Below, in pieces: positions 27,517 through 36,519 of a stretch of DNA of 64,000 bases. The translations under genes were made by a program, and so were the position numbers. Each line of letters opens with the position of its first letter. Within the stretch, counting starts at the first letter, position 1. The notes under the pieces were generated by a model that was not told the DNA's origin, searched no databases, and saw only the letters and a list, made by a program, of their open reading frames with translations. The DNA comes from Postechiella marina (GTDB taxonomy: Bacteria > Bacteroidota > Bacteroidia > Flavobacteriales > Flavobacteriaceae), in assembly GCF_039538365.1 (NCBI RefSeq), contig NZ_BAABCA010000001.1, positions 186,001 through 250,000 of the forward strand, given 5' to 3'.

Positions 27517-28809
27517 TTGAGAACAAAACAAATACATACGGTAGAAAATACCGAAAATTTTAAAAGTCAATTATTGATTTGGGCACAGCAATTTGACGAT
27601 GTTGTATGGTTAGACTCTAATAACTACCAGCATAACCATTTTAATTACGATGCTGTTTTAGCAGTAGATGCCTTTACAAGCATACAAACCGATTATTTTG
27701 ATGCCTTTGGTAAGTTAAAAGAATACCAAACACTAACCCAAGATTGGATTTTTGGATATCTAACCTACGATTTAAAAAATGATGTAGAAGCTTTAAAATC
27801 TAAAAACGATGATGGTTTAGAGTTTCCAGATTTATACTTTTTTCAGCCTAAAAAACTATTTTTAATTAAAGGTAATCAAGTAGAAATACAATATTTAAAT
27901 GGAGTTGATGATGAGGCAGAAAACGATTTAATTGCCATTAAAAAAGCTTATTACGATAGGTGTTTTAGTGGTTGTAACGATATAAAAATAAAATTAAAAA
28001 TTCATAAAGATGCTTATTTCGAAAAAGTATCTCATGTATTGGCACATATAAATAGAGGCGACATTTACGAAGCTAATTTTTGTCAAGAATTTTACGCAGA
28101 GAATACAGCAATTAATCCTTTAGATACCTATTTAAAGCTTAACGATATTTCTAAACCGCCTTTTGCAACGTTTTTAAAAAGTCAAGATAAATATGTAATG
28201 TCTGCATCTCCAGAGCGTTATATTGTAAAAACGGGAACAAAAATTGTATCGCAACCTATTAAAGGAACAGCAAAACGATCTTTAAATATCCATGAAGACG
28301 AACAGTTAAAAACAGCTTTGTTTAACGACCAAAAAGAGCGTAGCGAAAATATAATGATTGTAGATTTAGTACGAAACGATTTATCTAAAACAGCATTAAA
28401 GGGCAGTGTTAAGGTAGAGGAGCTCTGTAAGATTTATACATTTAATCAAGTACATCAAATGATTTCTACAGTAACATCTCTGGTAGATAACAATACACAC
28501 CCAGTAGATATTATAAAAAGTACATTTCCGATGGGAAGCATGACGGGAGCACCAAAAATTTCGGCCATGAATATTATTGAAGATTTAGAAGAAACTAAAC
28601 GTGGTTTATATTCTGGATCTGTAGGTTACTTTTCGCCGAAAGGCGATTTCGATTTTAATGTGGTTATTAGAAGTATTCTGTATAACGAAACAAAAAAATA
28701 TGTGTCTTACTCTGTTGGTGGCGCTATTACAGCAAAAAGTGACCCGCTAAAAGAATACGAAGAATGCTTGGTTAAAGCTAAAGCCATGCGTACAGTTTTA
28801 GAGAATTAA
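27517..28809 (+). CDS. pabB: Aminodeoxychorismate synthase component I
   Basis: The 430-residue chorismate-binding enzyme makes 4-amino-4-deoxychorismate for folate synthesis. The motif SQPIKGTAKR contains the lysine typical of PabB, whereas anthranilate synthase has PIAGT. GSMTGAPKISAMNIIEDLEE and GLYSGSVGYFSP are the conserved chorismate-site blocks. Translation begins at a TTG (27517) giving MRTKQIHTV; no earlier ATG fits. tilS begins 21 bases downstream, so the two are probably co-transcribed. The glutaminase (PabA) is not in this window. Confidence 0.93.
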   Translation: MRTKQIHTVENTENFKSQLLIWAQQFDDVVWLDSNNYQHNHFNYDAVLAVDAFTSIQTDYFDAFGKLKEYQTLTQDWIFGYLTYDLKNDVEALKSKNDDGLEFPDLYFFQPKKLFLIKGNQVEIQYLNGVDDEAENDLIAIKKAYYDRCFSGCNDIKIKLKIHKDAYFEKVSHVLAHINRGDIYEANFCQEFYAENTAINPLDTYLKLNDISKPPFATFLKSQDKYVMSASPERYIVKTGTKIVSQPIKGTAKRSLNIHEDEQLKTALFNDQKERSENIMIVDLVRNDLSKTALKGSVKVEELCKIYTFNQVHQMISTVTSLVDNNTHPVDIIKSTFPMGSMTGAPKISAMNIIEDLEETKRGLYSGSVGYFSPKGDFDFNVVIRSILYNETKKYVSYSVGGAITAKSDPLKEYEECLVKAKAMRTVLEN

Positions 28810-28830
28810 AATATAAAGCGCATTTGTAAT

Positions 28831-30147
28831 ATGACTTTACAAAAATTTGAAAAACATATAAAAAGTAATCTAAATTTCTTAACGGAAACAAAGCTACTTA
28901 TTGCCATTTCTGGCGGATTAGACAGTGTTGTTTTAACCGAGTTGTGTTCTAGTTTAAACATGAATGTAGCCTTGGCACATTGTAATTTTAATTTACGAGC
29001 AAGCGAAAGCGATGGAGATGAAGCTTTTGTTTTAAAATTAGCAGAACGTTTAAATTTAGAAGTTTTTATAGAAAGTTTTGATACCAACATTTACGCAAAA
29101 AACAATAAATTATCTATACAAATAGCAGCACGAGAGTTGCGCTATAATTGGTTTAAAGCATTAGCAAATCAATTAGAATTCGATTATATTTTAACCGCAC
29201 ATCATGCCGATGATAATTTAGAAACTTTTTTAATAAACCTTTCTCGTGGTACAGGGTTAGAAGGCTTAAAGGGTATTCCCGAAATAAATAATAATATTGT
29301 GCGCCCACTTTTACCATTTTCTCGAGAAGCTATTATCGCTTACGCAGAAAATAAAAAATTAAGTTGGCGAGAAGATAGTAGTAATGCATCAACAAAATAC
29401 ACACGTAACAAATTACGCCACGATGTTATTCCTGTTTTAAAAGAAATGAATCCGCAGTTTTTACAAAATTTTAATAAAACTCAGGCATTTTTAAAAGATT
29501 CTGAAGTTATAATAAAAGATAGAATTGAAGCGGTTTCAAATACAATAATAAGCTTTATTGACGATGCACAAATTCAGTTTAACATAAACGATATTAAAGC
29601 ATTATCGAATCCAAAAGCATATTTATACGAAATGCTAAAACCCTATAATTTTACAGAATGGAACGATGTTGTTAATCTTTTAGAAGCACAATCTGGTAAA
29701 CACGTTTTTTCTGAAACACACCGTCTATTAAAAGATAGACACTGTTTAATTTTAACAGAAATAGAAGGCGAAACGCAATCTGAAATTTCTATTTTAAAAA
29801 CCGACAAAAAGGTAGAAACGCCATTTGGTATTTTACTTTTAGAAGATGTGGATACAATTACAGAAAAGCAACCATATGTTATTTATGTAGATAAAGCATT
29901 GGTAGATTTTCCGTTGCAATTAAGACCTTGGCAAGAAGGCGATTATTTTTATCCGTTAGGTATGTCGGGTAAAAAGAAGCTTAGTAAATATTTTAAAGAC
30001 GAAAAGTTATCGATTTTAGATAAAGAAAATGTTTGGTTATTATGTTCTGGCAATAAAATTGTTTGGGTTGTAAATAGGCGAGCAGATAATCGTTTTAAAG
30101 TGAATAAAGGTACCTCTAGTATTTTAAAAATAGAAATTAAAAATTAA
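28831..30147 (+). CDS. tilS: tRNA(Ile)-lysidine synthetase
   Basis: TilS attaches lysine to C34 of the tRNA-Ile(CAU), changing its decoding to AUA. The 438-residue protein has the PP-loop LLIAISGGLDSVVLTEL and the LAHCNFNLRASESDGDEAFV block. The TAHHADDNLETFLINL segment and a C-terminal TilS_C domain (LQLRPWQEGDYFYPLGMSG) follow. Length and domain order are normal for Bacteroidota. Confidence 0.96.
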   Translation: MTLQKFEKHIKSNLNFLTETKLLIAISGGLDSVVLTELCSSLNMNVALAHCNFNLRASESDGDEAFVLKLAERLNLEVFIESFDTNIYAKNNKLSIQIAARELRYNWFKALANQLEFDYILTAHHADDNLETFLINLSRGTGLEGLKGIPEINNNIVRPLLPFSREAIIAYAENKKLSWREDSSNASTKYTRNKLRHDVIPVLKEMNPQFLQNFNKTQAFLKDSEVIIKDRIEAVSNTIISFIDDAQIQFNINDIKALSNPKAYLYEMLKPYNFTEWNDVVNLLEAQSGKHVFSETHRLLKDRHCLILTEIEGETQSEISILKTDKKVETPFGILLLEDVDTITEKQPYVIYVDKALVDFPLQLRPWQEGDYFYPLGMSGKKKLSKYFKDEKLSILDKENVWLLCSGNKIVWVVNRRADNRFKVNKGTSSILKIEIKN

Positions 30148-30188
30148 CCAGTGCTAAGTTGCATTTTAGCATTAAAAAAGATAATGTC

Positions 30189-31808
30189 TTGAAAATAAAA
30201 GGAAACATTGTCGACATACAAAACAAGCGTATTTTTAAAGGCGAATTAACTTTAAAAAACGGTAAGATTTTAAGTGTTGTAGAAAAAGAGCATAACAAAA
30301 CAGGGTATATTATGCCTGGTTTTATAGATGCACATATACATATAGAAAGTTCAATGTTAGTACCGTCAGAGTTTGCGAAAATAGCAGTAACTCATGGTAC
30401 GGTTTCAACAGTTTCAGATCCGCACGAAATAGCAAATGTTTTAGGCGTACCTGGTGTAGAGTTTATGATTGAAAACGGAAAAAAAGTACCGTTTAAGTTT
30501 AATTTTGGAGCGCCATCTTGTGTACCAGCAACAAGTTTTGAGTCGGCAGGAGCTATTATCGATTCTAACGATATTAAAACCTTGCTTCAAAATCCAGATA
30601 TTAAGTACTTAGCAGAAATGATGAATTACCCAGGCGTTTTATTTGATGATGCCGAGGTAATAAAAAAGATAGCATGGGCTAAGCATTTTAATAAACCTGT
30701 AGATGGGCATGCGCCAGGTGTTATAGGAGACGATATTACCAAGTATATAAACGCAGGAATGTCTACAGACCATGAGTGTTTTACTTTTGAAGAAGCTTTA
30801 GAGAAGCTTAAAAAAGGGATGAAAGTAATTGTTAGAGAAGGAAGCGCTGCAAAAAATTTTGAAGCTTTAATAGGTTTATTGCCAGAGCATTTCGAAAATA
30901 TGATGTTTTGTAGTGACGATAAACACCCAGACGATTTATTACTAAGTCATATTAATAATTTATGCGCTAGAGCTGTAGCAAAAGGATTCGATGTTTTTAA
31001 TGTGTTACAAGTAGCGTGCTTAAATCCTGTTAAGCATTACAATCTAGATGTTGGTGTATTAAAAGAAGGCGATGCAGCAGATTTTATTATTGTTGAAGAT
31101 TTAAAAACGTTTAAAACCTTGCAAACTTATATTGATGGAGCATTGGTTTTTAATAATGAGAAATCGCTTATTGAAACGGTAAATTTTGAAAACTTAAATA
31201 ATTTTAATTGTAAAGAAAAGGAGGTTAGCGATTTTAGAATAGCTTCTTCGGCTAAAAATATTCGAGTTATAGAAGCTTTAGAGGGGCAATTGGTTACCAA
31301 CGAAATTATAGAGAATACTAAAATTGAAGCGGGTAATTTAGTCTCTAATTTAGAGAAAGATGTTTTAAAAATGACGGTTGTTAATCGTTATAAAGATGAT
31401 AAGCCTGCGATGGCTTTTATTAAAAATTTTGGATTGAAGGAAGGTGCTATAGCATCGTCTGTGGGGCACGATTCGCATAATATAATTGCTGTTGGAGTTT
31501 CTGATGCGGCTATTTGCAAAGCAGTAAATCTTATTATAAAAAATAAAGGAGGTATTTGTGCGGTGTCTAATACAACCGAAAAAGTTGTGCCACTTCCTAT
31601 AGCTGGTATTATGAGCGATAAATCTGGAGTGGTTATTGGTCAACAATACGAGGTTTTAGATAAGATGGCTAAAGCACTAGGTAGCCAATTAAATGCGCCT
31701 TATATGACCTTGTCTTTTATGGCTTTACTTGTAATTCCGTCGTTAAAATTAAGCGATAAAGGTTTATTTAATGGTAAAGATTTTAAATTTACAGCTTTAG
31801 AAGTTTAA
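30189..31808 (+). CDS. ade: Adenine deaminase
   Basis: This amidohydrolase converts adenine to hypoxanthine in purine salvage. It shows the metal-binding PGFIDAHIHIESSMLVPSEF block, TVSDPHEIANVLG, SDDKHPDDLL, and the family C-terminal domain (SVGHDSHNIIAVGVSD, then PLPIAGIMS). The predicted start is the TTG at 30189 (MKIKGNIVDIQNKRIFKG), because family members begin just before this GNIVD segment. A longer reading from a TTG at 30159 adds ten residues. The GC-rich element described at 31818 lies just after it. Confidence 0.93.
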   Translation: MKIKGNIVDIQNKRIFKGELTLKNGKILSVVEKEHNKTGYIMPGFIDAHIHIESSMLVPSEFAKIAVTHGTVSTVSDPHEIANVLGVPGVEFMIENGKKVPFKFNFGAPSCVPATSFESAGAIIDSNDIKTLLQNPDIKYLAEMMNYPGVLFDDAEVIKKIAWAKHFNKPVDGHAPGVIGDDITKYINAGMSTDHECFTFEEALEKLKKGMKVIVREGSAAKNFEALIGLLPEHFENMMFCSDDKHPDDLLLSHINNLCARAVAKGFDVFNVLQVACLNPVKHYNLDVGVLKEGDAADFIIVEDLKTFKTLQTYIDGALVFNNEKSLIETVNFENLNNFNCKEKEVSDFRIASSAKNIRVIEALEGQLVTNEIIENTKIEAGNLVSNLEKDVLKMTVVNRYKDDKPAMAFIKNFGLKEGAIASSVGHDSHNIIAVGVSDAAICKAVNLIIKNKGGICAVSNTTEKVVPLPIAGIMSDKSGVVIGQQYEVLDKMAKALGSQLNAPYMTLSFMALLVIPSLKLSDKGLFNGKDFKFTALEV

Positions 31809-31817
31809 TAAAAAAAC

Positions 31818-31941
31818 ACAGCAGTAAAAGTAATGTTGCTGCGAGTAATGCGCGAGGGATAGCAGTGGAAAGCCCACAGCGAGGTACGAGTGAGGACTTG
31901 TAGCGAATAGCCCGACACCAACCAGCGGGAGGTGACGCGCC
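31818..31941 (+). other. GC-rich structured intergenic element (possible Bacteroidota-type repeat or RNA)
   Basis: A 120-base segment between ade and the YheT-like gene is far more GC-rich than its surroundings. Several pairings fit together. An outer stem pairs GCGCG (31850-31854) with CGCGC (31936-31940). GGG (31856-31858) pairs with CCC (31911-31913). Hairpins are GTGG/CCAC (31865-31868, 31874-31877), TACGAGT/ACTTGTA with GAGG loop (31885-31902) and CACC/GGTG (31916-31919, 31931-31934). CAGCA/TGCTG (31819-31823, 31837-31841) precedes it. It has no open frame and no T run, so it is not a terminator. I recall similar elements from flavobacterial genomes. Confidence 0.65.
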
Positions 31942-31964
31942 CTAATTAATATGAATATATTTTT

Positions 31965-32924
31965 ATGCCTGTTATAGAGTCTACTTACAAACCATCAATT
32001 TTTTTTAGAAAGAGTTTTGTTTCTACCGTGTATTCGGGAATGTTTAGAAAGGTGGAATTGCAGCAAGAGCGTGAACGTTTTACTTTGCACGATGGCGATT
32101 TTTTAGATTTAGATTGGAGTTTTGCTAAAGCCCAAAGTAATAAGCTTATAATTTTGTTGCATGGTTTAGAAGGTAATGGGCAAAGACCTTATATGACTGG
32201 GCCTGCAAAGTTATTTAACGATAATAATATTGATGCGGTTTGTGTTAATTTTAGAGGTTGCAGTGGCGAGGATAACTTAAAATTTCGTTCGTATCATTCT
32301 GGCGCTACAGAAGATTTGGAGGATGTTGTTAATTATATTTTAAAAACAAAACAGTATACAGATATTTATTTTCATGCTATTAGTTTGGGAGCTAATGTGG
32401 TTTGCAAATATTTGGGCGAGCGCGATAATGTGCCTAGCCAAATAAAAGCTGCTGTTGTGGTGTCTGTGCCATGCGATTTAAACGGTTCTTGTGTTGCGTT
32501 ACACAGTTTAAAAAACAAATTGTATGCTATGCGTTTTTTAAAGCATTTAAAGGGGAAATTAGCGAGTAAAGTAGAAAAATACCCAAATGAAATATCTTTA
32601 GACGATTTTAAAAACATAAAGAGTTTAAAGCAGTTTGATGATGTTTACACCTCGAAAGCACATGGCTTTAAAAATGGGGTAGATTATTATACACAAAGCA
32701 GTTGTAGGCAGTTTTTACCCTGTATTAAAGTGCCTACTTTAATGATTAATGCTTTAAACGACTCGTTTTTATCGGCAAGTTGTTATCCTGTTAAAGAGGC
32801 TAAAGCAAATGCTAATTTGTATTTAGAAATGCCTAATTATGGCGGACACGTGGGCTTTGTAGATAAGAAAAATGTGTATTATAACGAAAAACGTGCGTTA
32901 GAGTTTATTAGCAAAATTGCTTAA
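31965..32924 (+). CDS. YheT-family alpha/beta hydrolase
   Basis: The 319-residue protein is of the YheT/BEM46-like hydrolase family, with LLHGLEGNGQRPYMTGPAK and VNFRGCSGEDN. The nucleophile serine is in HAISLGANVVCKYLGE, the acid lies in NALNDSFL and the histidine in YGGHVGFV. These are cytoplasmic or membrane-peripheral carboxylesterase-like enzymes with poorly known substrates. The 3' end overlaps the convergent lrp gene by four bases. Confidence 0.9.
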   Translation: MPVIESTYKPSIFFRKSFVSTVYSGMFRKVELQQERERFTLHDGDFLDLDWSFAKAQSNKLIILLHGLEGNGQRPYMTGPAKLFNDNNIDAVCVNFRGCSGEDNLKFRSYHSGATEDLEDVVNYILKTKQYTDIYFHAISLGANVVCKYLGERDNVPSQIKAAVVVSVPCDLNGSCVALHSLKNKLYAMRFLKHLKGKLASKVEKYPNEISLDDFKNIKSLKQFDDVYTSKAHGFKNGVDYYTQSSCRQFLPCIKVPTLMINALNDSFLSASCYPVKEAKANANLYLEMPNYGGHVGFVDKKNVYYNEKRALEFISKIA

Positions 32925-33382
32925 ATATAAAACGCAGAGGTTTGTTTAATATCTTTTAAAACAAACGTACTGTTTAACACGCCTATATTTTCAATTTTCG
33001 AGAGTTTGTATTTTATAAAGTTGTGATAGCCTTCTAAGTCTTTTGTGTTTATTTTTAGAATAAAATCTACTTGACCAGCCATATGGTAACATTCTTGAAC
33101 TTCTTGTAAATTTTGTATTTGTTCTTCAAACTTTTCTATAAACGCTTCGTTATGGTAGCGCATAGATACTTGGCAAATGGTTGTAACCGACCTGTCTATT
33201 AGTTTTTTGTCTAAAATAGCAACGTATTTTTTTATAAAACCCTGGTTTTCTAGTCTTCTAACACGTTCGTAAACAGGCGAAGGTGTTAAGTTTAAGATTG
33301 TTGCAATTTCTTTAGCTGTTTTTTTAGAGTCGTTTTGTAAAATTCTAAGAATAGTAATGTCAGTTTCGTCTAAGTTTTCCAT
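32921..33382 (-). CDS. Lrp/AsnC-family transcriptional regulator
   Basis: The 153-residue regulator has an N-terminal winged HTH (ILRILQNDSKKTAKEIATIL, then SPVYERVRRLENQGFIKKYV) and a C-terminal RAM ligand-binding domain (YHMAGQVDFILKINTKDLEG). Lrp-family proteins sense amino acids. It is divergent from tdh-kbl, so it probably controls threonine catabolism. A palindrome AGTAAT-A-ATTACT in the shared upstream region is a candidate operator. Confidence 0.93.
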   Translation of the reverse strand: MENLDETDITILRILQNDSKKTAKEIATILNLTPSPVYERVRRLENQGFIKKYVAILDKKLIDRSVTTICQVSMRYHNEAFIEKFEEQIQNLQEVQECYHMAGQVDFILKINTKDLEGYHNFIKYKLSKIENIGVLNSTFVLKDIKQTSAFYI

Positions 33383-33463
33383 AAATGTTGAAATAAAAGT
33401 TATTGCAAAGTTTAATTTTTCATCCTTTAAAAAGTAAAAATAATTTAATTTTTCGTTTTGTGT

Positions 33464-33476
33464 AGTAATAATTACT
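33464..33476. promoter_or_regulatory. Candidate Lrp operator between lrp and tdh
   Basis: AGTAAT-A-ATTACT is a perfect 6-1-6 inverted repeat. It lies 82 bases from the regulator start and 72 bases from tdh, so it could serve either promoter. Its outer bases, AGT and ACT, partly fit the Lrp pattern that opens YAGHAW. Confidence 0.45.
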
Positions 33477-33547
33477 TAATTTATGTTGTAGTTTATTTTA
33501 ATGAATTGCATTTTTTAATTTTGAAAGCGATTAATACTTTTTGAAAT

Positions 33548-34498
33548 ATGAAAGATGTGATTTTAATTATTGGTGCAAATGGGCAATTAGGTTCTGTGTT
33601 AACTAAAAGGCTTCAAGAAAAATATGGGGTAGCTAATGTTGTTGCTTCAGATATTACAGAAGCAAAAACAATAAATGGTCTGTTTGAGGTTATTGATGCC
33701 ACAGATGCAGGTAGAATTGAGTACGTTGTAACTAAATATAAAATTACTCAAATCTATCATTTGGCAGCGATACTTTCTGCTAAAGGAGAAGCGAATCCTT
33801 TAAAAACTTGGGAGATTAACATGAAAACGTTACTCAATGTTCTTGAAGTATCTAGACTTAATAACATACAAAAAGTGTTTTACCCAAGTTCTATTGCTGT
33901 TTTTGGTGGTGGTGCACCTCGTATTAATACGCCTAATAATGCGTGTTTAGACCCGTCTACAGTTTACGGAATTAGTAAGGTAGATGGCGAAAATTGGGCT
34001 CAGTATTACTTTTTAAAATATGGTTTAGATGTTAGGTCTATTCGTTATCCAGGGATTATTGGTTATCAATCTTTACCAGGTGGAGGTACTACAGATTACG
34101 CTGTAGATATTTTTCATAAAGCAGTTTTAAACGAAACTTTTAGTTGTTTTTTAAATGACGAAACAACTTTGCCCATGATGTATATGGACGATGCTATTAG
34201 AGCAACTATAGAATTAATGGACGCTCCCTTAGAACAGATTAAAATAAGAACATCTTATAATATAGCAGGTGTAAGTTTTTCGCCAAAAGAAATAGCTGCC
34301 GAAATTTTAAAAAGATTTCCAGATTTTAAAATTGAATATAAACCCGATTTTAGAGAAGACATCGCCAAAAATTGGCCAAAAACCATAGACGACTCTAATG
34401 CAAGTAAAGATTGGGGTTGGAAAGCTAAATATAATTTAAGCGACATTACAGATACCATGCTTAATGCTTTAGCAGCTTATTACAAACCAGCAATTTAA
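33548..34498 (+). CDS. L-threonine 3-dehydrogenase (SDR type)
   Basis: The 316-residue NAD-dependent enzyme belongs to the extended SDR family. It has the Rossmann start IIGANGQLGSVLTKRL and the catalytic YxxxK in STVYGISKVDGE. The segment YPGIIGYQSLPGGGTTDYAVDIF is characteristic of short-chain threonine dehydrogenases. It oxidises threonine to 2-amino-3-oxobutyrate. The next gene, 23 bases away, is glycine C-acetyltransferase, which supports this activity rather than sugar epimerase. Confidence 0.92.
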   Translation: MKDVILIIGANGQLGSVLTKRLQEKYGVANVVASDITEAKTINGLFEVIDATDAGRIEYVVTKYKITQIYHLAAILSAKGEANPLKTWEINMKTLLNVLEVSRLNNIQKVFYPSSIAVFGGGAPRINTPNNACLDPSTVYGISKVDGENWAQYYFLKYGLDVRSIRYPGIIGYQSLPGGGTTDYAVDIFHKAVLNETFSCFLNDETTLPMMYMDDAIRATIELMDAPLEQIKIRTSYNIAGVSFSPKEIAAEILKRFPDFKIEYKPDFREDIAKNWPKTIDDSNASKDWGWKAKYNLSDITDTMLNALAAYYKPAI

Positions 34499-34521
34499 GA
34501 TTATAAAAAATATACAGTATT

Positions 34522-35709
34522 ATGTATTTAAATATAAAAGACGCATTACAAGAAGAATTAAACCAAATAAAAGCAGATGGTTTATATAAAGAAGAGCGCA
34601 TAATAACAACTCCGCAAGGTTCTGCAATTAGCACAACAACATCGAGCGAAGTGCTTAATTTTTGTGCCAATAATTACTTAGGTTTATCGTCGCATCTAGA
34701 GGTTTTAGATGCAAGTAAAAAAGCTATAGATACACATGGTTTTGGCTTATCGTCGGTACGTTTTATTTGTGGTACTCAAGATATCCATAAAGAGTTAGAG
34801 CGCAAAACTGCTGAGTTTTTGGGTATGGAAGATTGTATTCTTTATGCAGCAGCTTTTGATGCTAATGGTGGTTTATTTGAGCCTTTATTAAGTGCAGAAG
34901 ATGCCATTATATCTGACGCTTTAAACCACGCATCTATTATAGATGGTATAAGATTGTGTAAGGCACAGCGTTTTCGTTATAACCATAACGATATGGGAAA
35001 TTTAGAAGAGCAGTTAATTAAAGCTAAAGATGCGCGTAGAAAATTAATTGTTACAGATGGTTCTTTTTCTATGGATGGTACTATCGCCCAATTAGACAAA
35101 ATTTGTGATTTAGCAGATAAATACAATGCATTAGTAATGATTGACGAATGCCACTCTACCGGTTTTATAGGTAAAACTGGTCGTGGTACGCACGAATATA
35201 GAAATGTAATGGATCGTGTAGATATTATTACAGGTACTTACGGTAAGGCTTTGGGTGGTGCTTCTGGTGGATTTACTGCAGCTAGAAAAGAAATTGTAGA
35301 CATGTTAAGGCAGCGTTCTAGACCGTACCTATTTTCTAATACTGTGGCGCCTTCTGTAGTTGGGGCTTCCATTAGAGTTTTAGATTTGTTGAGTAATTCT
35401 ACGGTATTAAGAGATAAGTTAATAGAAAACACTGTTTATTTTAGAAATGAAATAGTAAAAGCAGGATTTAATATTGTAGATGGAGACCATCCTATTGTAC
35501 CTATAATGCTACAAGAAGCAAAATTGGCCCAAGAATTTGCAGCTAAATTGCTAGAAGAAGGTGTTTATGTAATTGGTTTCTTCTATCCGGTTGTTCCAAA
35601 AGGAAAAGCTAGAATTAGAGTACAGTTATCGGCAGCGCATAGTCGCGAAGATTTAGATAAAGCCATACATGCTTTTATTAAAATAGGTAAGACATTAAAC
35701 GTATTATAG
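34522..35709 (+). CDS. kbl: Glycine C-acetyltransferase
   Basis: This PLP enzyme splits 2-amino-3-oxobutyrate with CoA into glycine and acetyl-CoA. The 395 residues match the family. The PLP lysine is in TGTYGKALGGASGGF. Other marks are NFCANNYLGLSSHLEV, VMIDECHSTGFIG and RQRSRPYLFSNTVAPS. It completes threonine degradation with the upstream dehydrogenase, and a terminator follows. Confidence 0.96.
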   Translation: MYLNIKDALQEELNQIKADGLYKEERIITTPQGSAISTTTSSEVLNFCANNYLGLSSHLEVLDASKKAIDTHGFGLSSVRFICGTQDIHKELERKTAEFLGMEDCILYAAAFDANGGLFEPLLSAEDAIISDALNHASIIDGIRLCKAQRFRYNHNDMGNLEEQLIKAKDARRKLIVTDGSFSMDGTIAQLDKICDLADKYNALVMIDECHSTGFIGKTGRGTHEYRNVMDRVDIITGTYGKALGGASGGFTAARKEIVDMLRQRSRPYLFSNTVAPSVVGASIRVLDLLSNSTVLRDKLIENTVYFRNEIVKAGFNIVDGDHPIVPIMLQEAKLAQEFAAKLLEEGVYVIGFFYPVVPKGKARIRVQLSAAHSREDLDKAIHAFIKIGKTLNVL

Positions 35710-35773
35710 CATAGATTTTTGATTGCAGTTTAATCTTAAATTGTTTTTCAATGTTTATAAGTGTTTTGTTGTG

Positions 35774-35810
35774 AGCCATGTTAAATTTGTTTTTAGCATG
35801 GCTTTTTTTT
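35774..35810 (+). terminator. Rho-independent terminator after kbl
   Basis: Stem AGCCATG (35774-35780) with CATGGCT (35797-35803), extended inward by further A-T pairs and one wobble, then a T run. The rest of 35711-36041 holds the iorA upstream region and no gene. Confidence 0.85.
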
Positions 35811-35951
35811 GTTTAATAATGTGAGTTTAACAGCTTTGTATTCAAATATAAAAGACTAGATAACAGTCAGGTTTTAAGTAAAATAGTTTAGAAGTAAACA
35901 ATGTCTTATAAAAAAGAAGTGCGGTAAGTTAATATAGGGACTGTATTGGTT

Positions 35952-35984
35952 AATTTTAACAGTGGTTAATACATTGTTAAAATT
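35952..35984 (+). promoter_or_regulatory. Inverted repeat before the Mo-hydroxylase operon
   Basis: AATTTTAACA (35952-35961) and TGTTAAAATT (35975-35984) are perfect ten-base arms 23 bases apart centre to centre, about two helical turns. It lies 58 bases before the iorA start, a position expected of an operator for a dimeric regulator. No regulator is adjacent. Confidence 0.45.
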
Positions 35985-36041
35985 TATTTTAGCAATATTA
36001 TTACATTTATTTTTTATAACTTGAAGACAAAATTTATAACT

Positions 36042-36503
36042 ATGCCAACTTTCAATTTAAAAATTAACAACGAAACACATACAGTTGAGGCTGATATGGA
36101 TACACCCTTACTTTGGGTTTTAAGAGATAAAATAAACCTTGTAGGCACCAAATTTGGTTGTGGTATTGGGCAATGTGGTGCTTGTACCATTCATGTAGAT
36201 GGTAATGCAATGCGTAGTTGTTTATTACAAGTGTCTCAAGCAGAAGGAATGAACATTACTACTATTGAGGGGCTTTCTAAAGATGGAACTCACCCTGTGC
36301 AACAAGCATGGAAAGATATTGATGTACCACAATGTGGTTACTGTCAATCTGGACAAATTATGACTGCTTCAGCATTTTTAGGGCGTAACCCTAATCCATC
36401 CGAAGAGGAAATAAGAAATGCAATGCATGGCAATATATGTAGATGTGCGTCTTATAATAGTATAGAAAAGGCAGTAAAAGTTGCATCAGAAAAATTAAGC
36501 TAA
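36042..36503 (+). CDS. [2Fe-2S] subunit of molybdenum hydroxylase (IorA-like)
   Basis: The 153-residue protein is the electron-transfer subunit of an aldehyde/isoquinoline oxidoreductase-type enzyme. The plant-ferredoxin-like cluster motif is CGIGQCGACTIHV, and the C-terminal domain has QCGYCQSGQ with CRC. It starts at the ATG at 36042 giving MPTFNLKINNETHTV; a TTG at 36021 would add seven residues. It is 16 bases from the catalytic subunit gene. Confidence 0.94.
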   Translation: MPTFNLKINNETHTVEADMDTPLLWVLRDKINLVGTKFGCGIGQCGACTIHVDGNAMRSCLLQVSQAEGMNITTIEGLSKDGTHPVQQAWKDIDVPQCGYCQSGQIMTASAFLGRNPNPSEEEIRNAMHGNICRCASYNSIEKAVKVASEKLS

Positions 36504-36519
36504 CTAAAAGACAATTATA

